From assembly GCF_949287625.1 (NCBI RefSeq), contig NZ_CASEGO010000083.1, forward strand, positions 1 to 23,071: a stretch of 23,071 nucleotides of DNA. Direction: 5' to 3'. Of this stretch, positions 22,494-23,071 are shown in pieces. The stretch's first letter is position 1. Each line of letters opens with the position of its first letter. The DNA comes from an uncultured Brachyspira sp. (GTDB lineage: Bacteria; Spirochaetota; Brachyspiria; Brachyspirales; Brachyspiraceae). Below the pieces are notes generated by a model. The model made no database searches. It saw only the letters and a program-made list of their open reading frames with translations, and was not told where the DNA came from. The position numbers were made by a program, and so were the translations under genes.

Positions 22494-22499
22494 TTTCTT

Positions 22500-22664
22500 A
22501 CACTGTCTTCTTGTAGTTTAAAAATATTTATAAGTCCTCCGCTATTATAAGCTAGCAACTAAAGCACTGACTATTATGCAAAGGTACCTTACTGCATATT
22601 TTATGAGATGGACTTCGTCAACTCGTTTGTTATTATTATGCTTAGCAGTAGTCTAGCTTTTTTA
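22500..22664 (+). ncRNA. Candidate structured RNA with intrinsic terminator
   Basis: The plus-strand sequence folds by hand into a closed three-way shape. The outer stem 22549-22555 / 22653-22659 extends across an internal loop to 22559-22566 / 22639-22645. Hairpin two is 22575-22580 / 22593-22598, with an inner AAG/CTT stem and a GTAC loop. Hairpin three is 22605-22607 / 22622-22624 plus 22611-22613 / 22617-22619. The outer stem runs straight into six T's (22658-22663), as in an intrinsic terminator. It does not match tRNA, 6S, RNase P or riboswitch patterns that I know. No open frame is present. Confidence 0.32.
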
Positions 22665-22699
22665 ATTTATTATATGAGAAAACTTGTTCTTTAATAAAC

Positions 22700-23071
22700 T
22701 CACAATTTTTCCACTTCTTCTATACTCAAACCTGTATTTTCACTAATTATTTTTATATCTATACCAGCTTTTTTAAAATTTCTGGCTATAGATATTGCTT
22801 TATTTTTTTCACCCTCTTCAATTCCTAGTCTTCGCTCTTCTTCAAGCATTATTTGATTGCCGTATAAATAAGCCTCTCTCTTATCGTATTCACTCATCAT
22901 TAGTCTGTCTTTAATGAAATTATTATATCTTCTTTGCACTTCTTCCATTACAGGTTTTTCTTTTACTAATTCTGACATTATAACCTCCCTATTATCATTT
23001 TCTTTCATTGTAAAGAATTTAAGCCAGCAATTTAAATCAGTTTTTAATGAATTATTATGAAATTTTTTAAG
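22700..23071 (-). CDS. Rpn-family PD-(D/E)XK nuclease/transposase-like protein, 5' part outside window
   Basis: The frame is open from the right edge to the stop at 22700-22702. The first visible residues (LKKFHNNSLKTDLNCWLKFF) precede the first in-frame ATG (23008), which has no ribosome site, so the true start lies outside the window and only the C-terminal ~123 residues are seen. EYDKREAYLYGNQIMLEEERRLGIEEGEKNK followed by IARNFKKAGIDIKIISENTGLSIEEVEKL is the typical end of Rpn/PD-(D/E)XK transposase-like proteins, which promote recombination or act in phage defence. The catalytic domain is off the window, so completeness cannot be judged. Confidence 0.75.
   Translation of the reverse strand, partial: LKKFHNNSLKTDLNCWLKFFTMKENDNREVIMSELVKEKPVMEEVQRRYNNFIKDRLMMSEYDKREAYLYGNQIMLEEERRLGIEEGEKNKAISIARNFKKAGIDIKIISENTGLSIEEVEKL
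22976..22989 (-). promoter_or_regulatory. Strong internal ribosome site and ATG in the Rpn gene
   Basis: GGGAGG (22984-22989) lies five bases before an in-frame ATG (22976-22978). Translation from it would give a separate ~92-residue protein (MSELVKEKPVMEEVQRRYNN...) made only of the C-terminal region. The preceding in-frame ATG (23008) has no such site. Confidence 0.45.

Noticed and set aside
22351..22499. FMN riboswitch upstream of ribH
   Set aside because: The conserved RFN elements are not visible, and the leader is short with a plain AAAGGA site.
22550..22663. tRNA gene
   Set aside because: No T-loop or anticodon arm pattern and no acceptor stem of the right geometry; the stems form a different three-way shape.
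22700..23008. A complete 102-residue protein starting at ATG 23008
   Set aside because: The frame continues upstream to the window edge with family-like sequence, and ATG 23008 has no ribosome site.

Overview
The window reads as an AT-rich chromosomal segment of a spirochaete, most likely Brachyspira. I infer this from the very low G+C content, the strongly A/T-biased codons, strong GGAG/GGGGG ribosome sites, and the mix of gpmA, a CarD-family regulator, a PIN/TRAM membrane protein, a ferritin-domain VIT1/CCC1 transporter, rubrerythrin and an Rpn-family nuclease. No database search was possible, so the species is not resolved.

Positions 1-9560 (minus strand) hold a surface-glycan (lipooligosaccharide/O-antigen type) operon. 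It starts at a near-consensus promoter (9533-9560) and runs through an 1158-residue membrane protein with duplicated extracytoplasmic domains, a family-2 glycosyltransferase (GT B), a DPM1-like glycosyltransferase with two membrane helices (GT A), a FAD-dependent oxidoreductase, a degenerate membrane glycosyltransferase, a third glycosyltransferase (GT C, paralogue of GT B) and a Gfo/Idh/MocA oxidoreductase cut by the left edge. Three hypermutable short tandem repeats sit in it. Fourteen copies of a 7-mer lie in the 5' leader, inside a small open frame that ends just past the first gene's start codon. Eleven and thirteen uninterrupted copies of a 5-mer (AGACC on the coding strand) lie at the 3' ends of GT A and GT B. 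Each 5-mer tract belongs to a duplicated module of about 165 bp: repeat, hairpin with compensatory base changes, and intrinsic terminator. Copy number decides which of three C-terminal tails is made and whether ribosomes run through the terminator. This is the most unusual system in the window.

Positions 9640-16742 are mostly housekeeping: gpmA (minus); an outer-membrane beta-barrel protein and a spermidine/putrescine-type binding protein with an unusual C-terminal membrane anchor (plus); a cyclase-family metal hydrolase overlapping a PIN/TRAM protein, then a CarD regulator (minus); a C45-type Ntn hydrolase (plus); and a small TPR protein (minus).

Positions 16743-22350 hold a short EamA transporter (minus), two overlapping small exported/anchored proteins (plus), and a minus-strand series concerned with iron/oxygen and fermentation: VIT1/CCC1 with a ferritin-like domain, HAD phosphatase, iron-dependent alcohol dehydrogenase, rubrerythrin, and lumazine synthase (ribH).

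Positions 22351-22699 carry no gene but contain GC-rich foldbacks and a candidate plus-strand structured RNA with its own promoter and terminator. The right edge holds the C-terminal part of an Rpn-family nuclease/transposase-like gene with a strong internal ribosome site.
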